Position numbers and translations under genes: made by a program
Shown: one piece after another, positions 51,005 to 59,967 of the stretch
Numbering within the stretch: the first letter of the stretch is position 1
Layout: each line of letters starts with the position of its first letter
The notes under the pieces: generated by a model
Told to the model about the DNA's origin: nothing
Seen by the model: the letters and a program-made list of their open reading frames with translations, nothing else
The model's database searches: none
Assembly: GCA_004297305.1 (NCBI GenBank)
Contig: SCTR01000006.1
Coordinates: 70,129 to 134,128 of the forward strand
Length of the DNA: 64,000 nucleotides
From: Actinomycetota bacterium
GTDB lineage: Bacteria > Actinomycetota > Actinomycetes > S36-B12 > FW305-bin1
Reading direction: 5' to 3'

Positions 51005-53758
51005 ATGGTGCCGACCGTGACGAGCAGAGGGGGAGCCCGGCCGCCGCGTCGCTGGTCGTTCGGTTGCCTGCTCGTCGCCGCCACCGTGACGGCCGGCCTG
51101 CTCGGCCCGGCCAGTGCGGCGCAGGCCAAAGTGAAGGCGCCCAAGGTGGATCGCGCCGCTGCGGCCGCGCAATGCCCGATCGGCGCCGGAGCGTCCTCCG
51201 GCAACGCGAAACTCGAAGCGAAGCGGGCCGCCGAGCTGTACGCGGGCACCGTCGTACTCGGCAGCTACGGCACGTTCCGGTGGGGCGCGAACCCGTCCTG
51301 GAAGCCCAAGCGCACCCTGGACGCGTCGGGCAACGCCAACATGCACGGGCTGGACTACCTGTTGCCGCTGCTGCGCGAAGGCGTCCGCACCGCGAATGCG
51401 GCGTACGTCAACCGGTTCTACGCGATCCTGCGCGACTGGGTGAAGGACAACCCCAAGCGGCCGCTGTCGTCCACCGGCGCGTACTCCCAACTGCCGCAAG
51501 GACTTCGGCTGGTCACGATGGTCTGCGCGGTCGCCGGTCCGCAGGGCAAGGCCGGCTGGCTGCGCAAGGCGTTGAAGGCGCAGGCGGACGCGGTCGCGAA
51601 GGGCCCGTGGGTGCCGGGGAACAACACCGCGCTCGCCCAGTCCCTCGGCCTGCTCGCGGCGGGCCAGACGCTGCGACGCGGCGACCTGGTGAACCTCGCG
51701 GCCGCGCGGATCGACGACATCGCCGGACGCGCCCTGACCGCCGACGGGTCCGACCGCGAGAACGCCATCCAGTACGGCCTGACCAACTACGTCTGGTACG
51801 GCGAGGCAGCCCAACGCCTGGCCATCGCCGGTCGGCCCACCCCGGCGAACCTCAACCGGATCGCCGCGATCCCGTCGTTCCTGGCCTGGGCCACCCGGCC
51901 GGACGGCCGGCTGGAAGCCGTCGGCGACTCCAGCCCCGTCGATCTGCCCAACAGCTTCGGCGACCCGGCGGTGGCGTGGTCGGCCACCCAGGGCGCGGCC
52001 GGCGCCCCGCCCTCGACGCTGTTCGCCACCTTCGCCGGCGGCTACGCCTTCGGCCGCAGCGGCTGGGGTACCGGCGCGCGCTCCTTCGCCGACGAGACGT
52101 TCTATTCGGTGCGCTACGACGTCCCCGGCGGATCCTCGGCCCACCAGCACGCCGACGCCGGCGCGCTGACCCTCGCCTCGCACGGCGCCCAGCTGCTGTT
52201 CGACTCCGGCCCGTACCGCTACGCCAACGACGCCAAGCGCGCCTACGTCCGCAGCCGTGCGGCGCACAACGTCGTGGACCTGCCGGGTGTCCCGTACACC
52301 GCCGGAGCGACCGAGGTGCTCCAGACGCGCGGCGGCGCCTCCGACGACCTCACCTTCATCGACCACGGTTACGCCGGCGCCACGGTGACCCGGACCATCC
52401 ACTACGACCGGGCCCACGACCTGTTCGTCGTCTGGGACACCGCCGAGTCGGACACCCCACGGACGTTCACGCAGAACTGGCAGCTGGGTCGGGACCGCTC
52501 GGTGGTGGCGACCAATGCCGCCGGCGGTACCGGCATCGCCACCACCGGCGCCGGCGCGAACCTGACGATGCGCTGGGCGGGCCCGCAGCCCGCGGTCAGC
52601 ACCGTGAAGGGCCGCAGCGCCCCGATGCTCGGCTGGAACAGCCAGGCGTACGGCGAACTCGTGCCGGCCCCCACCGTGCAGGCCACCCAGACCGGGACGT
52701 CGGCCAGCTGGCTGACCGTGCTGGTGCCCCGCCGCGACGGGGTAGCCGACAACCAGATCGTCACGCAGGGCGCCGCCGGCCCGACCAGCGCTGCGGTGTC
52801 GATCCAGGCCCCCGGGGTCGACACCGTCATCGAACTGCAGCGGCGGGATCCGGCCGCGACGCTGCCGCTGGCGACGGCCATCGTGACCGGCCCGGCCGAC
52901 GGCAGCGCGATCGCCGCCACCGGCACCGACGTGACGTGGGCCGTCGGTTCGCCGGCCGGCCGGGCGCAGGTCGCGACGTACCGCGTGGTGGTCGACGGCA
53001 CCGAGGTGGCCACCGTCGGCGCCGGGACCACGTCGTACCGGCTGGACGGGCTCGGCCAGGGTCCGCACACCGTGCGGGTCGACGTGGTCGAGACCGGATC
53101 GGTACGGCGGACCGGACCGACCACGCGGTTCGTGGTCGACACGATTGCGCCGGTCTACGTCGGTACGCCGTCGCTGCGCCTGGACGGCGGCGCGCTGAGC
53201 GGCGCGAAGGTGCCCACGACGTTGTCCTGGAACGTGACCGACAACCGGGGCGTGGTCCGGCAGCTGGTCAACGGCGCCGAGGTCCCCGCCGGCTCCACCA
53301 GCCGGTCGTTCACGCTGGGCGCCGGTGCCGGCGCGGCGATCGGGCTGCAGGCATTCGACCGGGCGGGCAACGCCGCGAGCCAGGTGGCAGTGACCGGGCC
53401 GATCGGGGTGGACCCTCGCGGCTTCACCACCGCCGCCGGCTGGCGCACCGTCGCGCGCTCCTCGCTGCTGGGCGGTACGGCAGTAGCGGCCAAGCGCAAG
53501 GGTGTCTGGGCCACGGCCACGGTCTCGGCTCACTCGATCGGGATCGTCGGCAGCAGGATGCCGAAGGGCGGCACGCTGCAGGTCTTCCTGGACGGTGCCC
53601 TGGTGGCCACGATCGATCTGCGGGCGCCCGGCCGCCGCGATCGGCAGCTGCTCTGGGTGGTCAACCTGCCGACCACCGGCACGCACCAGCTGGCGCTCAA
53701 GGCCAAGGTGAGCAAGAAGCGTCCGCAGGTCGTCGTGGACGGCCTGGTCACACTCTGA
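51005..53758 (+). CDS. Secreted heparinase II/III-like protein with C-terminal Ig-like region
   Basis: A 917-residue exported protein, predicted to degrade acidic polysaccharide. A signal peptide (RRWSFGCLLVAATVTAGLLG with AAQA cleavage region), an alpha/alpha barrel (residues about 60-360), a heparinase II/III beta-sheet domain with YDVPGGSSAHQHADAGALTLASHG and RSRAAHNVVDLPGVPY (catalytic His and Tyr candidates), then Ig-like modules (ATYRVVVDGTEVATV and following). ATG 51005 is chosen, but the ribosome site is weak. It has no partner enzyme beside it. Confidence 0.85.
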   Translation: MVPTVTSRGGARPPRRWSFGCLLVAATVTAGLLGPASAAQAKVKAPKVDRAAAAAQCPIGAGASSGNAKLEAKRAAELYAGTVVLGSYGTFRWGANPSWKPKRTLDASGNANMHGLDYLLPLLREGVRTANAAYVNRFYAILRDWVKDNPKRPLSSTGAYSQLPQGLRLVTMVCAVAGPQGKAGWLRKALKAQADAVAKGPWVPGNNTALAQSLGLLAAGQTLRRGDLVNLAAARIDDIAGRALTADGSDRENAIQYGLTNYVWYGEAAQRLAIAGRPTPANLNRIAAIPSFLAWATRPDGRLEAVGDSSPVDLPNSFGDPAVAWSATQGAAGAPPSTLFATFAGGYAFGRSGWGTGARSFADETFYSVRYDVPGGSSAHQHADAGALTLASHGAQLLFDSGPYRYANDAKRAYVRSRAAHNVVDLPGVPYTAGATEVLQTRGGASDDLTFIDHGYAGATVTRTIHYDRAHDLFVVWDTAESDTPRTFTQNWQLGRDRSVVATNAAGGTGIATTGAGANLTMRWAGPQPAVSTVKGRSAPMLGWNSQAYGELVPAPTVQATQTGTSASWLTVLVPRRDGVADNQIVTQGAAGPTSAAVSIQAPGVDTVIELQRRDPAATLPLATAIVTGPADGSAIAATGTDVTWAVGSPAGRAQVATYRVVVDGTEVATVGAGTTSYRLDGLGQGPHTVRVDVVETGSVRRTGPTTRFVVDTIAPVYVGTPSLRLDGGALSGAKVPTTLSWNVTDNRGVVRQLVNGAEVPAGSTSRSFTLGAGAGAAIGLQAFDRAGNAASQVAVTGPIGVDPRGFTTAAGWRTVARSSLLGGTAVAAKRKGVWATATVSAHSIGIVGSRMPKGGTLQVFLDGALVATIDLRAPGRRDRQLLWVVNLPTTGTHQLALKAKVSKKRPQVVVDGLVTL

Positions 53759-53776
53759 GCACGAGCACCTGTCGGT

Positions 53777-53794
53777 TCATAGGGTTCTCCTAGG
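53777..53794 (+). promoter_or_regulatory. Direct repeat upstream of the response regulator gene
   Basis: TCATAGG (53777-53783) and TCCTAGG (53788-53794), offset 11 bp, about one helical turn. This spacing is typical for OmpR-family response regulators, so it may be an autoregulatory site for the gene starting 59 bp downstream. Confidence 0.5.
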
Positions 53795-53852
53795 TTGCGG
53801 CTCGATGCTGGCCGGACGAGGGTCAGCGTGGCCCGCGGCCGGGAGGACCACT

Positions 53853-54584
53853 GTGGGAACCACGACGTACCTGGGCATCGCCCCCGACGAGTTGCCGATC
53901 CGGGTCCTCGTCGTCGACGACGAGCCCGACCTGGCCGATCTGGTGGCCACGGCGCTGCGATTCGACGGCTGCCTGACGGCCACCGCGGGCAACGCCGACG
54001 ACGCGCTGCGCGCCGCGAGGACACTGCGCCCGGACGTCGCCGTACTCGACGTCATGCTGCCCGACGTCGACGGCCTGGAACTGCTGCGCCGGCTGCGGGC
54101 CGAACAGCCCGACCTGCCGGTGGTCTTCCTCACCGCCCGGGGCGAGACCGGTGACCGGATCGCGGGACTGCGGGCCGGTGCGGACGACTACGTCGCCAAG
54201 CCGTTCTCGCTGGAGGAACTGCTCGCGCGCCTCGGCGCGGTGCTGCGCCGGTCCGGGCGGGTCCACGACCGCACCACCACACTCGTCGTCGCCGACCTCA
54301 CCCTGGACGAGGACAGCCGAGAAGTACGGCGCGGCAACGACTCCGTGGACCTGACTCCCACCGAGTTCGACCTGCTGCGCTTCCTCATGCTCAACGCGCG
54401 CACGGTCGTGTCGAAGGCCCAGATCCTCGACCGGGTGTGGCGCTACGACTTCGACGGGCGCACCAGCGTGGTCGAGATCTACATCGGCTACCTGCGGAAG
54501 AAACTCGACGTCGGCCGCGAGCCCCTGATCCATACGGTCCGGGGCGTCGGCTACGTCCTGCGCCCGCCGCGGGTGACGGGATGA
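53853..54584 (+). CDS. OmpR/PhoB-family response regulator
   Basis: A 243-residue two-component regulator. The receiver domain has the acidic pair in VLVVDDEPDLADLV, the phospho-acceptor Asp in VAVLDVMLPDVDGLELL, Thr in VVFLTARGE and Lys in YVAKPFSLEELLARL. The C-terminal winged helix is LTPTEFDLLRFLMLNARTVVSKAQILDRVWRYDFDGRTSVVEIYIGYLRKKLD. GTG 53853 has GGGAGGA five bases upstream. The kinase gene follows four bases later. Confidence 0.96.
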   Translation: MGTTTYLGIAPDELPIRVLVVDDEPDLADLVATALRFDGCLTATAGNADDALRAARTLRPDVAVLDVMLPDVDGLELLRRLRAEQPDLPVVFLTARGETGDRIAGLRAGADDYVAKPFSLEELLARLGAVLRRSGRVHDRTTTLVVADLTLDEDSREVRRGNDSVDLTPTEFDLLRFLMLNARTVVSKAQILDRVWRYDFDGRTSVVEIYIGYLRKKLDVGREPLIHTVRGVGYVLRPPRVTG

Positions 54585-54588
54585 ACCG

Positions 54589-56142
54589 TTGCGGCGCCTA
54601 GTGTCCGGCCTGCCGCTGCGGACCCGGCTGGTCGCCGGACTGCTGCTGGTCACCGCCGTGGCCTTCCTCGTCGTCGGGCTGGTCACGACGCTGTCGTTGT
54701 CGACGTACCTCGTGCGCCGGACCGACGAGACCGTGCTGAGCGCGGTACCCCCGGGGCCGCCGGGCGGCCGTGGGCCCGCCGGCACCCCCGACCGGATCGC
54801 CCTCGACCGAGCCCGGTCGGTCTGGGACCTCACCGTCGCGCTGGACGACGACCAGGCCGTCGTCGTCGCCTATCGCAGCCCGGAGACGCTGGTGCTGTCC
54901 GAGGCCGATGTCGCTGCGCTGCAGGCTGTCCCGGTCGGCGGAACCACTCCGGTCACCGTGGACCTCGGAGCCGCCGGTTCGTTTCGCATGGTCGCGCTGC
55001 CGTGGGGCGACAGCGGACAGGTGCTCGTCGGCGGTGACTCGCTGGCCAGTGTGTGGGACACGGTCCGACGGCTCGTGCTGATCGAAGGCCTCGTGTTCGC
55101 GGCGGTCCTCGTCGTGGTCGGCATCGCCGGCACGGTGCTCGTGCGGCTCTCGCTGCGGCCGCTGCGCCGCGTGGCGACGACCGCGACAGCCGTTGCCGCA
55201 CTGCCGCTGTCCGACGGTACGGTCGCCATCGACGTACGGGTTCCCGAGGCCGACCCGCGTACCGAGGTCGGGCAGGTCGCGACCGCCTTCAACGAGATGC
55301 TCAACCACGTCGAGGCGTCGTTGCAGGAGCGGCAACGAACCTCCGAACGGCTGCGCCGCTTCGTCTCCGACGCCGGACACGAACTGCGGACCCCGTTGGC
55401 GGCGATCCGCGGGTACGCCGAACTGTTCCGCCGGGCCGGGCGCGACCATCCCGAGCAGGCCGAGGTGTCGGCGGACCGGATCGAGTCGGCCGCCAGCCGG
55501 ATGGGCGTCCTGGTCGACGACCTGCTGCTGCTCGCGCGACTGGACGAGGGCCAGCCGCTCACCCCCAGCCCGGTCGACCTCGTCGCGACCGTCTCCGAGG
55601 CGGTCGACGAGGCACGGGCCGCCGGACCCCACCACCACTGGCAGATCCGTTCTGCCGCTGGCGATTCCGCCGATACCGGCGGCGACGGCAAGGGACCGGT
55701 GTGGGTGCTCGGGGATCCGGTACGGCTGCACCAGGTGGTGGCGAACCTGCTGGCCAACGTCCGGGCCCACACCCCTGAGGGCACCACGGCCACGGTGCAG
55801 GTCACGGTCGAGGATGCCCAAGCGGTGCTCGAGGTCGCCGACGACGGCCCGGGGATCCCGGCCGACCTGGTGCCGCGGGTCACCGAACGTTTCACCCGGG
55901 CAGACCTCAGCCGCTCACGCGCCTCCGGCGGCAGCGGCCTGGGCCTGTCGATCGTGGCCGCGATCGTCGCTGCCCACGACGGGACGCTGAGCGTGCAGTC
56001 CCCGCCCGGAGCGGGTACCCGGGTGACGATGCGGCTGCCGCTCGCCCCGGTTCAGGGAGCCGAGGCCACCGGCAGCAGCTCGGGGTCGACGACGTCGGGA
56101 TCCAGATCGGGCTCGGCGAACATCGGCGAGGAGATCAGGTAG
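54589..56142 (+). CDS. Sensor histidine kinase
   Basis: A 517-residue membrane kinase partner of the upstream regulator. Two membrane helices (about residues 15-40 and 160-185) frame an extracytoplasmic sensor; a HAMP segment follows (LRPLRRVATTATAVAALPL), then the H-box SDAGHELRTPLAAIRGYAEL, N-box NLLANVRAHTPEG and G-boxes DDGPGIPADL and GGSGLGLSIV. The start is TTG 54589 or GTG 54601. Its last 91 bp overlap the convergent methylglyoxal synthase gene. Confidence 0.95.
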   Translation: MRRLVSGLPLRTRLVAGLLLVTAVAFLVVGLVTTLSLSTYLVRRTDETVLSAVPPGPPGGRGPAGTPDRIALDRARSVWDLTVALDDDQAVVVAYRSPETLVLSEADVAALQAVPVGGTTPVTVDLGAAGSFRMVALPWGDSGQVLVGGDSLASVWDTVRRLVLIEGLVFAAVLVVVGIAGTVLVRLSLRPLRRVATTATAVAALPLSDGTVAIDVRVPEADPRTEVGQVATAFNEMLNHVEASLQERQRTSERLRRFVSDAGHELRTPLAAIRGYAELFRRAGRDHPEQAEVSADRIESAASRMGVLVDDLLLLARLDEGQPLTPSPVDLVATVSEAVDEARAAGPHHHWQIRSAAGDSADTGGDGKGPVWVLGDPVRLHQVVANLLANVRAHTPEGTTATVQVTVEDAQAVLEVADDGPGIPADLVPRVTERFTRADLSRSRASGGSGLGLSIVAAIVAAHDGTLSVQSPPGAGTRVTMRLPLAPVQGAEATGSSSGSTTSGSRSGSANIGEEIR

Positions 56143-56519
56143 TCCGCGGTCGCGCGGTTGCACGCGGTCGGGACGTCACGCAGGACGCAGATCCGCAGCA
56201 GTGCCTTCACGTCGGGGTCGTGCGGTTGCGGCTGCAGCGGGTCCCAGAAGAAGACCAGCAGGTCGATGTCGCCGTCCACGATGCGCGCACCGATCTGCAG
56301 GTCGCCGCCCAGTGGCCCACTGGCCAACAGCTCCACGTCGAGGTCGAGGTTGTCCCGCAACATGGATCCGGTCGTCCCGGTGGCGACGAGGTGATGACCC
56401 CGCAGGGTGTCGGCGTTGAACTTCGACCACTCGAGCATGTCCCGCTTGCGGTGATCGTGGGCGACCAGGCCGATGCGGCGGCGAGGTACCCGGTGGTCGG
56501 CTGCGGCTCGTAGGTCCAT
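56052..56519 (-). CDS. mgsA: Methylglyoxal synthase
   Basis: Converts dihydroxyacetone phosphate to methylglyoxal. The 155-residue protein has IGLVAHDHRKRDMLEW at the N-terminus, TGTTGSML (phosphate loop), ASGPLGGDLQIGARIVDGDIDLLVFFWDPL with the catalytic Asp, and PDVKALLRICVLRDVPTACNRATADYLI. The last block is diagnostic. Its 3' end overlaps the kinase gene on the other strand by 91 bp. An aldo/keto reductase, which can remove methylglyoxal, is encoded next upstream on the same strand. Confidence 0.95.
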   Translation of the reverse strand: MDLRAAADHRVPRRRIGLVAHDHRKRDMLEWSKFNADTLRGHHLVATGTTGSMLRDNLDLDVELLASGPLGGDLQIGARIVDGDIDLLVFFWDPLQPQPHDPDVKALLRICVLRDVPTACNRATADYLISSPMFAEPDLDPDVVDPELLPVASAP

Positions 56520-56619
56520 ACCGACGACGGTAGGCGGCGCAACGTTGCGCGACGGTTAACCCGACGTGGTGCCGTCATGACGAACTCCGCAGTCGCCGTG
56601 ACGCTGCTCACGACCCGGG

Positions 56620-57558
56620 TCAGTCCGGGACGGGCACCAGCGCCGAGATCTCCGCCAACTCCGCGACGGTCGGTACCCACTCGCCGGCGTCGGCGTTGGC
56701 CACGACCTGCTCCGGACGGGTCGCGCCGGCGATGACGGACCCCACGCCGGGCAGGGCGGCCAGGCCACCGACGGCGACGTCGAGCACGGTGCGGCCATGC
56801 TCGGCAGCCCACCGCTGCAGGGCCTCGATCCGATCGAAGGTCTCGGCCGCCACCGGGTCGCGCCCGGCCAGTCGGGTGCCCGCGACCGGCGCCTCACCGC
56901 GGCGGTACTTCCCGGTCAGCAGCCCGTTGGCCAGCGGGAAGTACGGCAGGACGCCGACGCCGTAGTGCACCGCGGCCGGGACCACCTCCCGCTCGACGTC
57001 GCGGCGCAACCAGGACCAGTGGTTCTGTGCCGACACGAACGCCGTCAACCCGAGTTCCCGCGCCGTGTGAGCGGCTTCCGCCAGTTGCCAGCCGGTCAGG
57101 TTGGAACTGCCGACGTACCGGACCTTGCCTTCGCGGACGAGATCGTCGAGCGCCGACAGCGTCTCCGCGATCGGCGTGAGCGGATCCGGTGTGTGCAACT
57201 GGTACAGGTCGATCCAGTCCGTTTGCAGGCGGCGCAGCGACGCGTCGACGGCCCGTCGGATATACGACCGGCCGCCCTTCGCGCCCGCCGCACTGCCGAA
57301 CATCTCCACGGCGCGATGGCCGAACTTCGTCGCCAGCACGACCTGGTCGCGCCGGCCCAGCAACGCCTGGCCGAGCAGTTCCTCGGAGGCGCCCTGGCCG
57401 TAGATGTCTGCGGTGTCCAGCAGCGTCACCCCGACGTCGATCGCGGCGTCCAGCACCGCCCGCGTCCCTTCCAGCCCGACTCGGGCGCCGAAGTTGTTGC
57501 AGCCCAAGCCGACGACCGAGACGAGGAGACCACTGTCTCCGAGGGTGCGGTAGCGCAT
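56620..57558 (-). CDS. Aldo/keto reductase
   Basis: A 312-residue NADPH-dependent TIM-barrel reductase. Visible: GLGCNNFGARVGLEGTRAVLDAAIDVG, LLDTADIYGQGASEELLG (catalytic Asp and Tyr), VVLATKFGH (Lys), IDLYQLHTPDPLTP (His), and ALPGVGSVIAGATRPEQVVAN for coenzyme binding. Members reduce aldehydes such as methylglyoxal, which fits the neighbouring methylglyoxal synthase gene. ATG 57558. The gap of 100 bp to mgsA has no gene. Confidence 0.93.
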   Translation of the reverse strand: MRYRTLGDSGLLVSVVGLGCNNFGARVGLEGTRAVLDAAIDVGVTLLDTADIYGQGASEELLGQALLGRRDQVVLATKFGHRAVEMFGSAAGAKGGRSYIRRAVDASLRRLQTDWIDLYQLHTPDPLTPIAETLSALDDLVREGKVRYVGSSNLTGWQLAEAAHTARELGLTAFVSAQNHWSWLRRDVEREVVPAAVHYGVGVLPYFPLANGLLTGKYRRGEAPVAGTRLAGRDPVAAETFDRIEALQRWAAEHGRTVLDVAVGGLAALPGVGSVIAGATRPEQVVANADAGEWVPTVAELAEISALVPVPD

Positions 57559-57673
57559 GCGATCACCGTAGGGGGCCGTCCGCGGCCGCCGCACCGCGGG
57601 CCAGCGGAACCCTGCAAGGATGCGCTGTCGCTGCCTGCAGGGACGACGCAACCGGACGTACGAGAGGAGCCGC

Positions 57674-58543
57674 ATGGTCGCCGCAGCCGGGTCGCAGCCG
57701 ATGCTCGTGCTGGCCAATCTCACGCCGCTGCGCGTCGCGACATTCCAGCAGCGGGTCGAGGTCGCCGCCGCTGCCGGCTTCACGGCCCTCGGTCTCAGCC
57801 TGACCAGCTATCGCCAGATCCTGGCGACCGGGCTGAGTCCCCGCGAGGTCCGCGCGATCCTGGACGGCAACGGCGTGCGCGTGGCCGAACTCGAGGTGAT
57901 CATCGGGTTCGCCGCCGATCCGGAAACAGGAGGCGGGGCGCCCGACACTCGAGGTGGCAGCCTCGCCGATCTGGACGAGTACCTCGCCATGGCCGAACTG
58001 TTCGGCGCCCGGCACCTGCAGACAGTCGGCTCGTTCCGTGCACCGATCGTCGAACCCGATGTCATCGAGCGCTTCGCGGCGCTGTGCGACCGCGCTGCCG
58101 ACGTCGGGCTCAAGGTGGCGCTGGAGTTCATCCCGACGACGAACGTGCCCGACGCAGCGACCGCGAACTGGATCGTCACCGAGGCGGGGCGGCCCAACGG
58201 CGGTGTCTGCGTCGACGTATGGCACCACGTGCGCGGTGCCAACGACCTGGCTCTGCTACGCGCGATCGACCGTGCCCACCTCGTCTCCATCCAGCTCGAC
58301 GACGGTCCGATCGACCGGGCCGATCCGGACTTCCGTACCGAGACGCTGCACTACCGGAACGTGCCGGACGAAGGCCAGTTCGATCTCGACGCGTTCCTGG
58401 CCGCGCTCGGCGGTGCCGATCCGGCGATCCCGGTGTCGGTGGAGGTCCTGTCCGACGAGCTGGCCGCGGCCGACCCGGTGGACGCCGCCCGCCGGCTGGT
58501 CACCGGGACGAAAGCCGTCCTGGCGAGGTCGCAGCCGAGCTGA
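57674..58543 (+). CDS. TIM-barrel sugar phosphate isomerase/epimerase-like protein
   Basis: A 289-residue AP-endonuclease-2-type TIM barrel. Features: VEVAAAAGFTALGLSLTSY, RVAELEVIIGFAAD, ALCDRAADVGLKVALEFIPTTNVPD (Glu ligand), GVCVDVWHHVRGAND (Asp and His ligands), SIQLDDGPIDRAD, and SVEVLSDELAA (final Glu). Such proteins isomerise or epimerise sugars and inositols. ATG 57674 has GAGAGGAG just upstream. It is divergent from the aldo/keto reductase. Confidence 0.88.
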   Translation: MVAAAGSQPMLVLANLTPLRVATFQQRVEVAAAAGFTALGLSLTSYRQILATGLSPREVRAILDGNGVRVAELEVIIGFAADPETGGGAPDTRGGSLADLDEYLAMAELFGARHLQTVGSFRAPIVEPDVIERFAALCDRAADVGLKVALEFIPTTNVPDAATANWIVTEAGRPNGGVCVDVWHHVRGANDLALLRAIDRAHLVSIQLDDGPIDRADPDFRTETLHYRNVPDEGQFDLDAFLAALGGADPAIPVSVEVLSDELAAADPVDAARRLVTGTKAVLARSQPS

Positions 58544-58567
58544 CCGGACAGCCCTTCCCGGACTGGC

Positions 58568-58690
58568 CTACCCGACCACGTGACCCACCGGCGACACGAC
58601 GAGCGGGACCACCTCGGGCAGCAGGAACGCCGGCAGCAAGCACGCGGCCAGCGGCGCCACGTCCGGGTCGGCAGCACCCGCTCGTTGAGC
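58568..58690 (-). pseudogene. Degenerate second copy of the tadC 3' end
   Basis: Reading leftward, the stretch encodes DPDVAPLAACLLPAFLL, then PEVVPLVVSPVGHVVG and a stop at 58568. It matches the last residues of tadC (VAPLAACFLPAFLLLGVVPLVVSLVGQLVG's blocks) at 59968-60090, offset exactly 1400 bp, with scattered substitutions. Upstream the similarity fades and the frame is broken. The remainder of 58544-58844 contains no gene I can support. It is a relic of a second tadC-like gene or of a duplication. Confidence 0.8.
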
Positions 58691-58844
58691 CACACCCTCA
58701 GCGCGACCGCCTTCGCCGTGCGCCGGAACAGGGTCTGGTCGACCGTTGCCACGCTACGTACGGCGGCGTTAACGTGCGCGCCTAGAGCACGTGCGTTTCC
58801 CAGTTCGACGTCCGCACGTCGTGTGAAACGAGGGGGGCACATTG

Positions 58845-59189
58845 ATGCGCGCGTCAAGGATGGTTCTTGCTTCCACACTCGGGATTCCTCCTGTCTGTGG
58901 CTGGCGCGGCGCATGCAGGGACGTTCGAGACATTTGGGCAGTGGCCAAACAATCAGCGCGCCTACTGTCTTGGGTCATCGGCTACGTCACACACACACCG
59001 GCCCACGGCCATCGTGAGTCGGATCCGAACAGTCCGAACTGCAACGTCACCTCGACCACGCTGCACGAGTTTGGGCACTCGCAGGGGGCTGCTGCACTCG
59101 AGCGTGACGACCGCGGTCATGTACCCATAGATGCCAACAAAATGACTCTCCAGCCCGACGGCATCAGTGGGCTGCAGTACTTCTACTAG
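58845..59189 (+). pseudogene. Decayed matrixin-like (M10) secreted metalloprotease
   Basis: Pieces of one protein lie in two alternating frames. ATG 58845 opens a signal peptide (MRASRMVLASTL, then after a shift SGFLLSVAGAAHAGTF); next come NCNVTSTTLHEFGHSQG with the HEXXH zinc motif, then in the other frame LLHSSVTTAVMYP, and finally NKMTLQPDGISGLQYFY before the stop. This is the C-terminal logic of matrixins (HE-GH--G--H, MY-P, final D-I-G-Q-Y). At least three frame changes and a missing catalytic N-terminal half show that it is dead. It lies within the insertion at the end of the tad locus. Confidence 0.75.
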
Positions 59190-59208
59190 CCGACGGGGGA
59201 CGTTCAGC

Positions 59209-59922
59209 ATGAGTCACCAGCGTGTGCTACACCTCGGTATCGCTTGCGCGGGAATCGGTCTCATCGTCGGGTGCGCGGCACCGAGTGGATCTCTCAGGTC
59301 ATCGACCGAGTCGCCGATCCCGGCTGCTGTGCCGAGTGCCGAGGCTCCCACCGGCGAGCCGACGACAGCCAACAAGGTGACCACCGTCGACACCTCCTGT
59401 GTGAACAGGGACATCGCCTGGTGGCTCGTCGGATATCGCAAGGACGCAAGGTACTCGTTGGCCGAGCTCACCGTCAGCTCGCTGGGCAACCCCTTCGATG
59501 TATCCCGCCCGGTGGATGCTGGAATCACCGAACGAGAGATCTACACCCGGGCGGGGGTCGTTATCCAACGGACCGTGTTCGGCCCGCCGGTGAAGGCTGA
59601 CGAAATTGCAGTGCTCGGAGGAACCATCGGAGGCGCGACGTACACGACGGCTAACGGTGTGCCAGGGATGACGCCCGGCTCGCGGACCTTCGCCGTACTT
59701 CGTCACGATCGCGACGCCGGCTGGTTGTTGGTGAACTCCTATCTCCGGGAAGGCGATCGCGTGATCTTGAACGGCGGTTGCCAAACACCTGCCGCTGGTC
59801 AGCACGCAACCCCGTTCACCGACACGATTCCCGTCCTCAAGGGGGGCGTGGCGGGTGCTGAACGATCGCCGCACGCCGTCTCGATCCCCGTGCAGGAGTT
59901 CCTCGCCCCTGTCGGGGGCTAG
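59209..59922 (+). CDS. Secreted lipoprotein of unknown function
   Basis: A 237-residue lipoprotein. The signal sequence ends in a lipobox, GLIVGC, then a Ser/Thr/Pro-rich linker and a domain from about residue 60 (DTSCVNRDIAWWLVGYRKDA, then REIYTRAGVVIQRTVFG, and SRTFAVLRHDRDAGWLLVNSYL). The end has paired cysteines with GGCQTPA. I do not recognise a family; it is anchored outside. The ATG is at 59209. The codon pattern appears slightly less GC-rich than its neighbours, in keeping with an inserted block. Confidence 0.7.
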   Translation: MSHQRVLHLGIACAGIGLIVGCAAPSGSLRSSTESPIPAAVPSAEAPTGEPTTANKVTTVDTSCVNRDIAWWLVGYRKDARYSLAELTVSSLGNPFDVSRPVDAGITEREIYTRAGVVIQRTVFGPPVKADEIAVLGGTIGGATYTTANGVPGMTPGSRTFAVLRHDRDAGWLLVNSYLREGDRVILNGGCQTPAAGQHATPFTDTIPVLKGGVAGAERSPHAVSIPVQEFLAPVGG

Positions 59923-59967
59923 GGACACCCGGACAGCCCTACTCGGACGGCCCCCACCCGGACGGGC

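Noticed and set aside
50180-53686. Open frame of more than 1100 codons on the minus strand opposite the heparinase-like gene
   Set aside because: Low-complexity Arg/Gly/Ala translation without recognisable domains; the plus strand carries a signal peptide and a real family fold. High GC makes long antisense frames common.
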